DNA of 64,000 nt, taken from positions 84,781-148,780 of the forward strand of contig NZ_JAUNTN010000005.1 in assembly GCF_030538695.1 (NCBI RefSeq). Reading direction: 5' to 3'. The stretch comes from Paracoccus sp. (in: a-proteobacteria). GTDB lineage: Bacteria > Pseudomonadota > Alphaproteobacteria > Rhodobacterales > Rhodobacteraceae. The translations under genes and the position numbers were made by a program. The notes under the pieces were generated by a model, which ran no database searches, was not told where the DNA came from, and saw nothing but the letters and a program-made list of their open reading frames with translations. Below, piece by piece: positions 9,403 through 19,270 of this stretch (position 1 is the first letter of the stretch; the number at the start of each line of letters is the position of its first letter).

Positions 9403-10271
9403 GCCAGCAGCAACAGCCAACCGACCCCGACGACGATCAGCCCCATACCCGCCAATTGCTGCGGGCTGATCCGCTGATGAAACATGCGGCCAGAGATGAT
9501 CCATGCAAAAACCACCTCGATCAGCGCCAGCGTGCGCACATTTGCCGCCGAGGTCAGTGCGAAACCCACAAACCAGGACTGGCTGGCCAAAGCGCCTAAA
9601 AAGCCTGCGCCAAGCGATTCGCGCCATGCTGCGATAATGCCGCGCAAGGCGGCGCGGTCGGTCAGCATCAGCCAGACTGCCGTCAACGCTGCCTGAAAGG
9701 CCAAAGAAATCGACAGGATCAGCGTCGCGCGAGCGATGAAATGACCGTCAGGCAGGGCCAGAATCGCGCCGCGAAAGCCGATTGCGGACAGGCCGAACAG
9801 CCCGCCCGCGAAAATCGCAGTCGCAACCGGGACCAAGGTGCTGCGCAGCAAATCAAGGCCAGAGGTCACAAGAACCCCCAGCGTGGCGAGACAGATTGCC
9901 GCCATACGGCCCGCGCCCAGGGGTTCGGACAGAATCAAGGCACCGGCCAGCGCCAATATCACCGGCTCGGTTTTGATAAGGGCGGTGGCGACGGCAAAGC
10001 CCTTCTGCCGCATCGCCACCAGCATGATGGCGGTGGCGGCCATTTGCGCCAACGCCCCGAGGGCAGCAAAGCCAAGCGACAGGCCGGTCAACCTGGGCAG
10101 TGGCATCGTCAGCCCGACCAGCGCCAGAAACAGCAGCGCAAAAGGCAGGCCGAACAGAAACCGCACCCCGGTTGCGCCCATGGTGCCAAGCCGCGTCACC
10201 AGCCCTGATTGCGCGGCATTGCGCCCGGTTTGTGCCGCCGCCGCGATCAGAGTGGCGGCGATCCAGAGCAT
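9399..10271 (-). CDS. EamA/DMT-superfamily membrane transporter
   Basis: A 290-residue protein made almost wholly of about ten hydrophobic helices in two similar halves, the EamA (drug/metabolite transporter) layout. The segment ALIKTEPVILALAGALILSE is family-typical. Its ATG overlaps the hemE stop codon (ATGA), so it is probably cotranscribed behind hemE. Substrate is unknown; export of a metabolite or amino acid is the usual role. Confidence 0.85.
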   Translation of the reverse strand: MLWIAATLIAAAAQTGRNAAQSGLVTRLGTMGATGVRFLFGLPFALLFLALVGLTMPLPRLTGLSLGFAALGALAQMAATAIMLVAMRQKGFAVATALIKTEPVILALAGALILSEPLGAGRMAAICLATLGVLVTSGLDLLRSTLVPVATAIFAGGLFGLSAIGFRGAILALPDGHFIARATLILSISLAFQAALTAVWLMLTDRAALRGIIAAWRESLGAGFLGALASQSWFVGFALTSAANVRTLALIEVVFAWIISGRMFHQRISPQQLAGMGLIVVGVGWLLLLA

Positions 10272-11299
10272 CAGGCGGTGCGCACCGTTTCGATCATCAG
10301 GGCGACGTTATCGGGGTTGGCGTCGGGGGTAATTCCGTGACCAAGGTTGAAAATATGCGGCCCCTTGCGGAACGTGTTCACGATGCGCCAGGTCTCATCG
10401 ACCAGCGCCTGCCCGCCCGTGACCATATGCCGCGGGTCCAGATTGCCCTGAACGCAGCCATCCACCTGCACATTCGTGGCGGCCCATTCGGCGCTGACAG
10501 AATTGTCCAGCGCCACGCAATCCGCCCCGGTCGCCTTGGCGAAGCCGATGTAATGATCCCCCGCCTCGCGCGGGAAGGCGATGACCGGAATGCCGGGGTG
10601 GCGCGCCTTCAGCGCCACAATGATCTGCTGGGCTGGTTTCAACGCGAAGTCTTTGAAATCCTGACCTTTAAGGCTGCCGGCCCATGAATCGAACAGCTTG
10701 ACAACCTCGGCCCCGGCCTCGATTTGTGCGGAAAGATAAGCGATGGTGGCATCCGTGATCCGGTCGATCAGCGCCGTGAAGGCCGCGCGATCCTGCGCAA
10801 TCATCGCATGGGCCGGACCCTGATCCTTGGTGCCGCGCCCCGCAACCATATAGGTCGCAACTGTCCAGGGTGCCCCCGCAAAGCCGATCAGCGTGGTTTC
10901 GCGTGGCAATTCGCGCGACAAAATCCGCACGGTTTCATAGACTGGGGCCAGCTTTTCATGGATGGCATCAGCCGGTTTCAGCCCAGCCACTTGTTCCGCC
11001 GTGGTCACGGTGGACAGGCGCGGACCTTCGCCGGTGACGAACCATAAATCCAGCCCAAGTGCCTGCGGGATAAGCAGAATGTCAGCGAAAAGAATAGCGG
11101 CATCAAAGCCATAGCGCCGGATGGGTTGCAGCGTCACCTCGGCCGCGAGGTCAGGCGTATAACACAGCGACAGAAAGTCCCCCGCCTGCGCCCGCGTGGC
11201 GCGATATTCCGGCAGGTAACGGCCCGCTTGCCGCATCATCCAGATCGGCGGCGTGGGCAGGGTTTCGCCCGCAAGGGCGCGCAGGATCGTCTTGGTCAT
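10271..11299 (-). CDS. hemE: Uroporphyrinogen decarboxylase
   Basis: This cytoplasmic enzyme removes the four acetate carboxyls of uroporphyrinogen III to give coproporphyrinogen III. The 342-residue sequence shows both family signatures: [17 protein letters not shown] (about 17-33) and [13 protein letters not shown]. The start is set at ATG 11299; the open frame runs a further 362 codons upstream, but that stretch is antisense to hemC. It is divergent from hemC with a 78-bp shared promoter region, so two successive haem-pathway genes may be co-regulated. Confidence 0.95.
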   Translation of the reverse strand: MTKTILRALAGETLPTPPIWMMRQAGRYLPEYRATRAQAGDFLSLCYTPDLAAEVTLQPIRRYGFDAAILFADILLIPQALGLDLWFVTGEGPRLSTVTTAEQVAGLKPADAIHEKLAPVYETVRILSRELPRETTLIGFAGAPWTVATYMVAGRGTKDQGPAHAMIAQDRAAFTALIDRITDATIAYLSAQIEAGAEVVKLFDSWAGSLKGQDFKDFALKPAQQIIVALKARHPGIPVIAFPREAGDHYIGFAKATGADCVALDNSVSAEWAATNVQVDGCVQGNLDPRHMVTGGQALVDETWRIVNTFRKGPHIFNLGHGITPDANPDNVALMIETVRTA

Positions 11300-11377
11300 C
11301 GGGGTCTCCTTCACCACCCCCTTCCACGCTGCAACGGGGCGGTTGTCAAGCCGCAGGGGCGCGACTATGGATGCGCT

Positions 11378-12322
11378 ATGAGCGTATTTCCTGACCCCTC
11401 CCGCCCGTTGAAGATTGGCACCCGCGGTTCCGCGCTGGCGCTGGCGCAGGCCCATGAGACCCGTGACCGGCTGATGGCGGCGCATGACCTGCCGGCTGAT
11501 GCCTTTGAAATCGTGGTTATCAAAACCACCGGCGACCGGATTCTGGACCGCCCGCTGAAAGAGATCGGCGGCAAGGGTCTGTTCACCCGTGAGATCGAAG
11601 CCGCGCTGCTGGCGGGCGAGATCGACATTGCGGTGCATTCGATGAAGGACATGCCGGTGATCCAGCCGGATGGGCTGGTGATCGACTGCTATCTGCCGCG
11701 TGAGGATGTGCGGGACGCTTTTGTCAGCCCGCATTTCGCGGGAATTGCCGATCTGCCGCAAGGCGCGGTGGTCGGTTCCTCCAGCCTGCGCCGCCGGGCG
11801 CAACTGGCATTCAAGCGCCCGGATCTGAAACTGGTCGAGTTTCGCGGCAACGTCCAGACCCGGCTGCAAAAGCTGGCCGATGGCGTGGCGCAGGCGACGT
11901 TTCTGGCTATGGCCGGACTGTCGCGGCTTGGCATGGATGAGATCGCCCAAAACCCGGTGGCTGTCGAGGATATGCTGCCCGCCGTGGCGCAAGGCGCGAT
12001 TGGGGTCGAACGTCGCGCGGCAGATGAGGTCAGCGCCGCCCTGCTGGCTGCAATCAGCCACCTGCCCACCACGCAGCGGGTCGAGGCTGAGCGCGCCTAT
12101 CTGCGGCGTCTGGATGGCTCGTGTGAAACCCCCATCGCCGGGCTGGCGGTGCTGGAGGGGGACAGCCTGTTCCTGCGTGGCGAAATCCTGCGTCCTGATG
12201 GCAGCGACCGTATCGCGGGCGAGCGGCGCGGCGCGATCGCAGATGGCCCGGCCATGGGAGAAAGCCTTGCCGAAGAGTTGTTGGCGCAGGCGCCAAAAGA
12301 CTTCTTTGACTGGCGTGGTTAA
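11378..12322 (+). CDS. hemC: Porphobilinogen deaminase (hydroxymethylbilane synthase)
   Basis: The enzyme polymerises four porphobilinogens into hydroxymethylbilane. The 314-residue protein has [11 protein letters not shown] near the N-terminus, the catalytic and binding stretch [13 protein letters not shown], Arg-rich [10 protein letters not shown], and the dipyrromethane cofactor cysteine in GSCETPIAG (Cys249). ATG 11378 is where family similarity begins; an open frame continues 84 codons upstream without homology. It ends before a strong bidirectional terminator shared with lexA. Confidence 0.95.
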   Translation: MSVFPDPSRPLKIGTRGSALALAQAHETRDRLMAAHDLPADAFEIVVIKTTGDRILDRPLKEIGGKGLFTREIEAALLAGEIDIAVHSMKDMPVIQPDGLVIDCYLPREDVRDAFVSPHFAGIADLPQGAVVGSSSLRRRAQLAFKRPDLKLVEFRGNVQTRLQKLADGVAQATFLAMAGLSRLGMDEIAQNPVAVEDMLPAVAQGAIGVERRAADEVSAALLAAISHLPTTQRVEAERAYLRRLDGSCETPIAGLAVLEGDSLFLRGEILRPDGSDRIAGERRGAIADGPAMGESLAEELLAQAPKDFFDWRG

Positions 12323-12351
12323 CGCATCCGCACATCTGGTTAAGTATTGTA

Positions 12352-12380
12352 AAAGCCCCGGTCGTAAGGTCCGGGGCTTT
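12352..12380. terminator. Bidirectional rho-independent terminator between hemC and lexA
   Basis: AAAGCCCCGG (12352-12361) pairs perfectly with CCGGGGCTTT (12371-12380) around a 9-nt loop. The A-run and T-run on the two arms allow it to terminate hemC on the plus strand and lexA on the minus strand. Confidence 0.9.
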
Positions 12381-12386
12381 GTCATA

Positions 12387-13082
12387 TCAATAGCTGCGGA
12401 TCAGGCCGACAAGACGGCCCTGAACCTGCACCTTATTGTCAGGCAGGATGCGGGTTTCATAGGCGGGGTTCGCGGCTTCCAGTGCGATCATTGCACCTTT
12501 GCGGCGATAGCGTTTCAAAGTCGCCTCATGCCCCTCGACCAGCGCAACGACAATATCGCCGTTTTGGGCGCTGTCACATTCGCGGATCACCACGATGTCG
12601 CCATCGTTGATCCCCGCCTCGATCATCGAATCGCCGCGAACCTCCAGCGCGTAATGCTGATCCTGTTGGGTCAGCATGGTGCCGGGAACGGCGATGTGGT
12701 GCGAAATCTCTGAAATGGCCTCTATCGGGACGCCAGCGGCAATCCGGCCCATGACCGGCAGTTCAACCGCCGCGCCGACCGTGACCGGCATCGCGCCCCG
12801 TGGCATCGGCGGGGTGTCGCGCTTGTCGCCGTCAATCACCCGAGCCTCAAAGCCGGGTTTTGCCAGCGCATCCGGCAGGCGAATAATCTCAAGCGCCCGC
12901 GCACGATGGGGCAGGCGGCGAATAAAACCGCGTTCTTCGAGGGCTGTGACCAGGCGATGGATCCCGGATTTCGACCGCAAATCAAGCGCCAGTTTCATTT
13001 CGTCAAAAGATGGCGGAACGCCATCCTGCGCCATGCGCTTTTGAATAAACTCAAGAAGCTGGATCTGTTTTTTCGTCAGCAT
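12387..13082 (-). CDS. lexA: LexA repressor (SOS regulator, S24 autopeptidase)
   Basis: A 231-residue repressor: N-terminal winged helix (1-65) and C-terminal autoproteolytic domain. The cleavage bond Ala116-Gly117 (RIAAGV), catalytic Ser152 (RGDSM) and Lys190 (ATLKRY) are all present. It represses SOS genes and cleaves itself when RecA is activated. ATG 13082 is preferred to GTG 13091 because LexA proteins start MLTxKQ. A GTTC-N7-GTTC operator lies 18 bp upstream, implying autoregulation. Confidence 0.95.
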   Translation of the reverse strand: MLTKKQIQLLEFIQKRMAQDGVPPSFDEMKLALDLRSKSGIHRLVTALEERGFIRRLPHRARALEIIRLPDALAKPGFEARVIDGDKRDTPPMPRGAMPVTVGAAVELPVMGRIAAGVPIEAISEISHHIAVPGTMLTQQDQHYALEVRGDSMIEAGINDGDIVVIRECDSAQNGDIVVALVEGHEATLKRYRRKGAMIALEAANPAYETRILPDNKVQVQGRLVGLIRSY

Positions 13083-13099
13083 TGCTTGCACCCCGCCGT

Positions 13100-13114
13100 G
13101 TTCGATTTATGTTC
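13100..13114 (-). promoter_or_regulatory. Alphaproteobacterial LexA (SOS) box upstream of lexA
   Basis: GTTC-GATTTAT-GTTC on the plus strand, i.e. a GAAC-N7-GAAC direct repeat read toward lexA. This exactly fits the direct-repeat SOS box known for alphaproteobacteria and sits just upstream of the lexA start. Confidence 0.85.
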
Positions 13115-13169
13115 TAAACGAGCCAGAACATTCCGTCAACGAAAGAAGCATATTCTGGTAAACAAACCG

Positions 13170-14354
13170 TTAAACCGAAGCCCACAGCGGCAAATATTCC
13201 ATCACCTCGCCGGCCTTGCGCGCCGGGTCGTTTGCAGCACGGATCAGCAGCGCGTTGGCTTGGGACAACGTGCTGAGACCGGCGGAATCCTGATTGTCGA
13301 AAGGGGTGATTTGCGGCAGGTCCGGCCCATCTGACAGGGCGGCGCGCAGGTAGTGTTGGCGCGGCCCTTCGGGGCGCAGATCGCAGGCCAGCCGGGCGCG
13401 GCCAAGGTGGGGCGGGGTGGTCAACCCTTGCATGGCGCGAATCAGAGGTTGCATAAAGATAAGCGCACAGACGATTGATGACACAGGGTTTCCCGGCAGG
13501 CCCAGCATGGCTGAATCCGCCAGTTTTCCGGCCATCAGCGGTTTGCCAGGACGCATGGCTATTTTGTAGAAGCTGCGCTCCAGCCCCATCTCTGCGGTCA
13601 CATCGCCCACCAGATCGTGATCTCCGACCGAGGCCCCGCCGATCGTCACCAGCAGGTCGGATTGCGCCCCTCGTGTCAGCTTTTCGCGCAGGTCGTCGGC
13701 GTCGTCGCGGGCGATGCCAAGAAGGTTAACCTCGGCCCCTGCCTGTTCGGCCAGCGCCGCGATGGCCAGATCGTTCGAGCAGATGATCTGCCCCGGTCCG
13801 GGCGGTGTGCCGGGCGGCACCAGCTCATCTCCGGTCGCCAGAATAGCCACGCGCGGGCGGCGGGCGACGGTGATGTTCGGGACATTCATCGCCGCCAGCA
13901 GGGCGAGGTCTCCGGCGGTGAGCTGGCGACCGGGTGCGAGAGTGGTTTCAGTTGAAAAATCAGCGCCTTTTGGGCGAATGTTCATATTTTTAGAGGGCGT
14001 ATTGATCCGCAGCAGATCGCCGTCGCGCGTGCAGTTTTCCTGCATGGCCACGCAGTCATATCCGGCAGGGACTGGCGCGCCGGTAAAGATGCGAATGGCG
14101 GTGCCGGGGCGGGCTTCGCCTTGCCAGGGATGGCCGGCCGCAGCTTCCCCGATAATGGTTAACGGCCCCGGCGCATCGGTCAATCGCAGCGCGTAGCCAT
14201 CCATTGCCGCGGCGTCAAAGGGCGGCTGAGTCATGCGCGATTGCGCGGGTTCCAGCAGCACCCGGCCAAGTGCGTCGCGCAGCGGCACGGTTTCCGGCGC
14301 AGGCGGGGCGGCGAGCGCCAGAACCTTGGTCAGAGCTTCCGTTACCGAAATCAT
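13170..14354 (-). CDS. moeA: Molybdopterin molybdenumtransferase MoeA
   Basis: MoeA inserts molybdate into adenylylated molybdopterin in molybdenum cofactor synthesis. The 394-residue length fits the family. The MoCF-type motif [15 protein letters not shown] and PGKPLMAGK followed by GLPGNPVSS are diagnostic. Its start overlaps the moaC stop by 4 bp, making it the last gene of trpG-trpD-trpC-moaC-moeA; trp-moaC-moeA-lexA is a familiar order in this family. Confidence 0.95.
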   Translation of the reverse strand: MISVTEALTKVLALAAPPAPETVPLRDALGRVLLEPAQSRMTQPPFDAAAMDGYALRLTDAPGPLTIIGEAAAGHPWQGEARPGTAIRIFTGAPVPAGYDCVAMQENCTRDGDLLRINTPSKNMNIRPKGADFSTETTLAPGRQLTAGDLALLAAMNVPNITVARRPRVAILATGDELVPPGTPPGPGQIICSNDLAIAALAEQAGAEVNLLGIARDDADDLREKLTRGAQSDLLVTIGGASVGDHDLVGDVTAEMGLERSFYKIAMRPGKPLMAGKLADSAMLGLPGNPVSSIVCALIFMQPLIRAMQGLTTPPHLGRARLACDLRPEGPRQHYLRAALSDGPDLPQITPFDNQDSAGLSTLSQANALLIRAANDPARKAGEVMEYLPLWASV

Positions 14355-14824
14355 GCGTCAGCCTCATAATCGCCGGATTTGCCGCCGGTCTTGCGCAGCA
14401 GGCGGATGCCTTCGATCCGCATGGATTTTTCGGCAGCTTTCAGCATGTCATAGACGGTCAGCGCGGCGACGCTGGCGGCGGTCAGGGCCTCCATCTCGAC
14501 GCCGGTTTGTCCGGTGGTGCGGACGGTTGCCTCGATGCGGATGCCGGGCAGGGTGTCATCGGGGGTCAGATCCACCGCCACGCGGGAAATCGGCAGCGGA
14601 TGGCAAAGCGGGATCAGATCGGCCGTGCGCTTGGCGGCAATGATTCCGGCCAGCCGGGCGGTGCCCATCACGTCGCCCTTTTTCGCGCCGCCACGGGCCA
14701 GCGCCAGCGTTTCGGGGGTCATCAGGACCAATGCTTGTGCGGTGGCCTCGCGTGTTGTGGTGGGTTTGTCGGACACGTCCACCATATGCGCATGGCCCTG
14801 CGCGTCAAAATGCGTGAGACTCAT
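14351..14824 (-). CDS. moaC: Cyclic pyranopterin monophosphate synthase MoaC
   Basis: MoaC converts 3',8-cyclo-GTP, the MoaA product, to cyclic pyranopterin monophosphate. The 157-residue sequence contains [30 protein letters not shown] and [12 protein letters not shown], all conserved in MoaC. It overlaps trpC and moeA by 4 bp at each end. Its partner moaA is encoded separately at 60,757-61,764. Confidence 0.95.
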   Translation of the reverse strand: MSLTHFDAQGHAHMVDVSDKPTTTREATAQALVLMTPETLALARGGAKKGDVMGTARLAGIIAAKRTADLIPLCHPLPISRVAVDLTPDDTLPGIRIEATVRTTGQTGVEMEALTAASVAALTVYDMLKAAEKSMRIEGIRLLRKTGGKSGDYEADA

Positions 14825-15609
14825 GACTTTCCTAATATCTCCAGCGTGGCAGAGGTCACGTCATCCTGTCGCATCAGGCTTTCCCCGATCAGGAAGCGGC
14901 GGCTGCCGACCTGTGCCATGGCCTGCAAATCGGCATGGGTGAACAGTCCGCTTTCGCAGACAAGCTGGCGATCGGCGGGAATGTGGGGGGCAAGCTGGCG
15001 GGTGGTGTCCAGCGTGACGTCAAAGGTTTTCAGATTGCGGTTGTTCACCCCGATCAGCGGTGATTTCAACCGCAGGGCGCGGTCGAGTTCGGCGCGGTCA
15101 TGGACCTCGATCAGCGCATCCATCCCCCAATGCAGGGCGGCGTCCTCAAGCTCGGTGGCCAGCGCATCATCGACGCTGGCCATGATAATCAGGATACAAT
15201 CGGCACCCCACGCGCGGGCTTCAGCGACCTGATAGGTGTCGTAAAGGAAGTCCTTGCGCAAGGCGGGCAGGGTGCAGGCGGCGCGGGCAGCGGTCAGATA
15301 GGCGGCCGCGCCCTGAAAGGACGGGCCGTCCGTCAGCACCGACAGGCAGGCCGCCCCCCCGGCCTGATAGGCGCGGGCCAGCATGGGTGGGTCAAAGTCC
15401 GGTCGGATCAACCCCTTGGAAGGGCTGGCTTTCTTGACCTCGGCAATCAGGGCGAAGCCATCTGTGGCGGCGCGGTCCAGTGCCTTGGCAAAGCCGCGCG
15501 GGGCGTCTGCGGCGCGGGCCTCGGCCTCGACCCCGGCCAGCGGGCGGGCGGTTTTGGCGGCGGCGATTTCGTCCAGCTTATAGGCTTTGATACGGTCCAG
15601 AATGTGCAT
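14821..15609 (-). CDS. trpC: Indole-3-glycerol phosphate synthase
   Basis: This TIM-barrel enzyme makes indole-3-glycerol phosphate from CdRP in tryptophan synthesis. The 262-residue protein starts [11 protein letters not shown] and contains [18 protein letters not shown] and [10 protein letters not shown], family landmarks including catalytic lysines. ATG 15609 is used; 36 further open codons upstream lie inside trpD. It follows trpD after one base and overlaps moaC by 4 bp. It is monofunctional, not fused to trpF. Confidence 0.95.
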   Translation of the reverse strand: MHILDRIKAYKLDEIAAAKTARPLAGVEAEARAADAPRGFAKALDRAATDGFALIAEVKKASPSKGLIRPDFDPPMLARAYQAGGAACLSVLTDGPSFQGAAAYLTAARAACTLPALRKDFLYDTYQVAEARAWGADCILIIMASVDDALATELEDAALHWGMDALIEVHDRAELDRALRLKSPLIGVNNRNLKTFDVTLDTTRQLAPHIPADRQLVCESGLFTHADLQAMAQVGSRRFLIGESLMRQDDVTSATLEILGKS

Positions 15610-15610
15610 G

Positions 15611-16630
15611 TTAAACCTCTGCCGGGCCGGTGATGGCGGCCAGGGCCGCAAGTTTGGCGGCGGCCTGACCCGAATCAATGGATTGCGCCGCCAATGCCGC
15701 GCCGTCGCGCAGATCATGGGCGCGGCCCGCGATCAGCAGCGCAGCCCCGGCGTTCAGCAACACGGCGTCACGATAGGCGCCTTGTTTCCCTGCCAGCAAG
15801 GCACGCAGGGCGGCAGCGTTATGGGCGGGGTCGCCGCCGATCAGCCGCTCGAACGGGTGAACCGGCAGGCCCGCATCCGAGGGGCTGACGGTGAATTCGG
15901 TGATGGTGCCGTCTTTCAGCGCGACCACATGGCTGTCGCCGGCGATCGACAATTCGTCGGTGCCATCGCTGCCATGCACCAGCCAGGCGGCTTCAGTTCC
16001 CAATTCGCGCAGGGTTTCTGCCATTGGCCGCAGCCAGTCCGAGGAAAACGCCCCGGTCAACTGCCGCCGCACGCCGCCGGGATTGGTCAGCGGGCCAAGC
16101 AGGTTAAAGATCGTCCGTGTCCCCAGTTCTGCCCGTGCAGGGCCGACATGACGCATCGCGGGGTGGTGCATGGGGGCCATCATAAAGCAGATCCCGGCCT
16201 TACGGGCGGCCCGCTCGGCCACCTCGGGCGGCACCATGGTGTTGATGCCCAGATGTGCAATCGCATCGGCGCTGCCGGATTTCGATGACAGGTTGCGGTT
16301 GCCATGCTTGGCCACCGGCACACCCGCACCTGCCACCACAAAGGCCGCAGCGGTCGAGATGTTCAGCGTGCCTTTGCCGTCGCCGCCGGTGCCAACGATG
16401 TCCATGGCCCCATCCGGCACGGTGATGCGATGCATCCGGTCGCGCATGGCGCGGGCGGCAGCGGCGATTTCCTGCACGGTCTCGCCCCGCACCCGCAGCG
16501 CCATCAGCAGCCCGCCGATCTGTGCCGGGGTGGCGGCACCGTCGAACAGGGCGGCAAAAGCGTCGGCGGCTTCGGATTCGGTCAGCGGGCGGGTGGCGGC
16601 AATGCCGATCAGCGGGCGGATGTCGGTCAT
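15611..16630 (-). CDS. trpD: Anthranilate phosphoribosyltransferase
   Basis: The enzyme joins anthranilate to PRPP. The 339-residue protein shows the PRPP-binding motif [36 protein letters not shown] and the anthranilate-tunnel region [13 protein letters not shown]. It overlaps trpG by 4 bp and is followed at once by trpC, so the three are translated from one transcript. Confidence 0.95.
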   Translation of the reverse strand: MTDIRPLIGIAATRPLTESEAADAFAALFDGAATPAQIGGLLMALRVRGETVQEIAAAARAMRDRMHRITVPDGAMDIVGTGGDGKGTLNISTAAAFVVAGAGVPVAKHGNRNLSSKSGSADAIAHLGINTMVPPEVAERAARKAGICFMMAPMHHPAMRHVGPARAELGTRTIFNLLGPLTNPGGVRRQLTGAFSSDWLRPMAETLRELGTEAAWLVHGSDGTDELSIAGDSHVVALKDGTITEFTVSPSDAGLPVHPFERLIGGDPAHNAAALRALLAGKQGAYRDAVLLNAGAALLIAGRAHDLRDGAALAAQSIDSGQAAAKLAALAAITGPAEV

Positions 16631-17223
16631 GCGGCAGTCTCTTTCTGATCGGGGCGGCAGCGGCGCAGGAAGCTCTGGATCATCGCGTGACCATGTTCCG
16701 AGGCGATGGATTCGGGGTGAAATTGTACGCCCTCGATGGGCAGGTCATTGTGCATCACCCCCATGATGGTGCCGTCATCGCTGCGGGCGGTGACGGTCAG
16801 CACATTGGGCAGGCTGTCGGGCGCGATGGTCAGCGAGTGATAGCGCGTTGCGGTCAGCGGTGAGGGCAGCCCGGCAAAGACGCCTTGTCCGTCGTGATAC
16901 ATGGCGTCGGTCTTGCCGTGCATGATCCGGTCAGCCCGCACGATCCGGCCACCGAATGCCTGTCCGATGGCCTGATGCCCAAGGCAGACGCCGAACAGCG
17001 GGATACGTTCCTTTGCTGCCGCGGCGATCAGCTCGAGGCAGATCCCGGCGCGGTCAGGGTCGCAGGGGCCGGGCGAAATCACGATGCCATCGGGCCGCAG
17101 GGCCAGCGCCTGCTCCACTGTCAGCGCGTCATTGCGGTGGACCTGCACATCCGCACCCGCTTCGCCAAGGTAATGCACGAGGTTCCAGGTGAAGCTGTCG
17201 TAATTGTCGATAAGCAGGATCAT
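16627..17223 (-). CDS. trpG: Anthranilate synthase component II (glutamine amidotransferase)
   Basis: TrpG supplies ammonia from glutamine to TrpE. The 198-residue class I amidotransferase has nucleophile Cys80 in [12 protein letters not shown] and the His-Glu pair in [14 protein letters not shown] 17223 ([14 protein letters not shown]) is the canonical start; the open frame runs on through 17,775 but that is antisense to the neighbouring plus-strand gene. It is the first gene of trpGDC-moaC-moeA here, whereas its partner trpE is on the opposite strand 4 kb away. Confidence 0.95.
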   Translation of the reverse strand: MILLIDNYDSFTWNLVHYLGEAGADVQVHRNDALTVEQALALRPDGIVISPGPCDPDRAGICLELIAAAAKERIPLFGVCLGHQAIGQAFGGRIVRADRIMHGKTDAMYHDGQGVFAGLPSPLTATRYHSLTIAPDSLPNVLTVTARSDDGTIMGVMHNDLPIEGVQFHPESIASEHGHAMIQSFLRRCRPDQKETAA

Positions 17224-17335
17224 GTCGGGCCGCAAAGTTAGGGGGTGAACCCCGTGAGTTGTCAGCATATAGATGTGACAAAGCGCGACCGGGGGCAAGC
17301 CCGGCGCGGCAGGAAGATGCGGAGAAACAGGCAGA

Positions 17336-18013
17336 ATGGCGACCGGATTCGGCAAGGGTTGGCTGCACGGGATGCTGCTTGGTGGCGCGGGGCTGGTGGT
17401 TTTGTCGCTGGCGATGCCGCTGCCCGAAGGGGCTGTGGGTGACGCGACCGTGGGGCTGGCCCCGGCGCTGGATGTGCCTGCCGGGTCGCAATTCGCGCGG
17501 GGCGAGGATATGGCCCCTGTCGCTCCCGCCGTATCTGAGGGGCCGCAGGCCAATGCCGGTGCCGTGCCGGTGATTGCCGCCCCTTCTGAGGCGATGCCTC
17601 TGCCTTCTGTGGTCAGCGATACCCCCACCCGGCCCGATCCGGCGGGGGATGCCCCTGTGGCGTTGCCGCAGCAGGCGGAGCTTCCTGAGGCGCCGGCGGT
17701 TGCGGTGCAGGTTGCCGATGATCCTGTCCCGGCGCTGCTGCCGCCTGAATTGCGCGTGGACGGTATCAGCCGCATTATCGAGCCGCCGCTGATACCCTAT
17801 GCGTTGCCCGAAGCCCCTGACAGCGTGGCCGTTTCCGCTGAGGGGATGGCGACAACCAATCCGTCGCTGACCGCAGCGCAGGCGGATATGCCCGTTGAGG
17901 TGGAAACCGAAACGGACACCGAAGCCGCATCGCTGCCCGAACCTGTATCGTCGCCCACCGCCTTTGATCCCTCGACCCTGCCTGATCTGCGCGAGCTGAT
18001 GCAGGGCCTCTGA
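17336..18013 (+). CDS. Membrane-anchored Ala/Pro/Glu-rich hypothetical protein
   Basis: A 225-residue protein with one N-terminal hydrophobic segment (about 8-28) followed by a low-complexity Ala/Pro/Val/Glu/Asp-rich region to the end. No catalytic motif is visible. GGAGAAA at 17321-17327 supports the start. It is divergent from trpG. The leader and acidic linker resemble the N-terminal part of YibQ-like (divergent polysaccharide deacetylase) proteins, encoded between trpE and trpG in Rhodobacter sphaeroides; the deacetylase domain is absent. That link is a memory-based, low-confidence suggestion. Confidence 0.6.
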   Translation: MATGFGKGWLHGMLLGGAGLVVLSLAMPLPEGAVGDATVGLAPALDVPAGSQFARGEDMAPVAPAVSEGPQANAGAVPVIAAPSEAMPLPSVVSDTPTRPDPAGDAPVALPQQAELPEAPAVAVQVADDPVPALLPPELRVDGISRIIEPPLIPYALPEAPDSVAVSAEGMATTNPSLTAAQADMPVEVETETDTEAASLPEPVSSPTAFDPSTLPDLRELMQGL

Positions 18014-18025
18014 ACCGGAAACCTT

Positions 18026-19234
18026 ATGACTTTGCCTCTGAACCCCGCCCTTGCCGCCACCTTTCGCCCACCGGTGATGGAGGCCCGCCGCTGGCTTGAC
18101 GGTGTGACATTCCTGCCCGAACGCCCGCTGATTAACGTCAGTCAGGCCGCCCCGGTCGATCCGCCGCCCGAAGGGCTGCGGCAGGCCATGGCCGATGCGG
18201 CGTTGCACCGGGCAGAGGCGCATCTTTACGGGCCGGTTCTGGGTAATGCCGATCTACGCGCACAGGTGGCGGCGGATTGGTCCCGCGCTTATGGCGGCAG
18301 TCTGCGCCCCGAACAGGTGGCGATCACGCAGGGCTGCAATCAGGCGTTTTGTGCGGCCATGGCGACGCTGGCCGGCGCCGGGGATGAGGTGATTATCCCG
18401 GTGCCGTGGTATTTCAACCATAAGATGTGGCTGGATATGGCGGGCGTGACCGCGGTTCCGTTGCATTGTGGTCCCGATATGCTGCCTGATGTGGCGGCGG
18501 CTGCGGCATTGGTCAGCGACCGGACCCGTGCCATCGTGCTGGTCAGCCCGAACAATCCTTCGGGTGCGGAATATCCGGCGGCGCTGCTGGCGGCTTTCCG
18601 TGACCTCTGCCGGGCGCGTGGACTGGCGCTGGTGGTCGATGAGACCTACCGCGATTTTGACAGCCGCGCGGGCGCACCGCATGACCTGTTCCTGGACCCC
18701 GATTGGGGCGATGTGCTGATCCAGCTTTATTCCTTTTCCAAAGCCTATCGTCTGACCGGCCACCGCGTCGGCGCGGTTGTCGCCAGCGAGGCGCGGCTGA
18801 TTGAGGTCGAAAAGTTTCTGGATACGGTGGCGATTTCGACCTCGCAGCTTGGGCAGATCGGCGCGGTTTGGGGGATGCAGAACCTGCAAGACTGGCTGGC
18901 CGGTGAACGGGCGGAAATCCTTGCCCGCCGCGATGCGATGACCCGCGCCATGGCGCGCTTGCCGGGCTGGCGGCTGAAGGGCTGCGGTGCCTATTTCGCC
19001 TGGGTCGAGCATCCCTATGCGGAAGCCTCGCCCGATCTGTGCCGTCGTCTGGTGCGCGAGGCGGGGGTGCTGGCGCTGCCCGGCACCATGTTCATGCCCG
19101 AAGGCGATCCCGAGGGCGCACGCCATCTGCGCATCGCTTTTGCCAATGTCGATCCGGCGGGAATTGCGGAACTGTCGGCGCGGCTGGCCCAATTCCCCGG
19201 CGGGCGGGTTGCGGCAGCGGGCGGCGCGGCCTAG
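18026..19234 (+). CDS. PLP-dependent class I/II aminotransferase
   Basis: A 402-residue fold-type I aminotransferase. The Schiff-base lysine is Lys239 (YSFSKAYRLTGHRVG), the PLP-contacting Asp is Asp205 (VVDETY) and SPNNPSG (174-180) is typical. It resembles AspC-like enzymes acting on aromatic, aspartate or branched substrates; the sequence does not settle which. It lies 12 bp after the upstream gene and 36 bp before ppiD, suggesting cotranscription. Position next to trp genes hints at aromatic amino-acid metabolism. Confidence 0.85.
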   Translation: MTLPLNPALAATFRPPVMEARRWLDGVTFLPERPLINVSQAAPVDPPPEGLRQAMADAALHRAEAHLYGPVLGNADLRAQVAADWSRAYGGSLRPEQVAITQGCNQAFCAAMATLAGAGDEVIIPVPWYFNHKMWLDMAGVTAVPLHCGPDMLPDVAAAAALVSDRTRAIVLVSPNNPSGAEYPAALLAAFRDLCRARGLALVVDETYRDFDSRAGAPHDLFLDPDWGDVLIQLYSFSKAYRLTGHRVGAVVASEARLIEVEKFLDTVAISTSQLGQIGAVWGMQNLQDWLAGERAEILARRDAMTRAMARLPGWRLKGCGAYFAWVEHPYAEASPDLCRRLVREAGVLALPGTMFMPEGDPEGARHLRIAFANVDPAGIAELSARLAQFPGGRVAAAGGAA

Positions 19235-19270
19235 AAGATCGAAACGAAGAACAACGGGCAGGGACGCTGA

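Noticed and set aside
11300-12385. 362-codon N-terminal extension of HemE
   Set aside because: It is exactly antisense to hemC and is an artefact of high GC content; the HemE family begins at ATG 11299.
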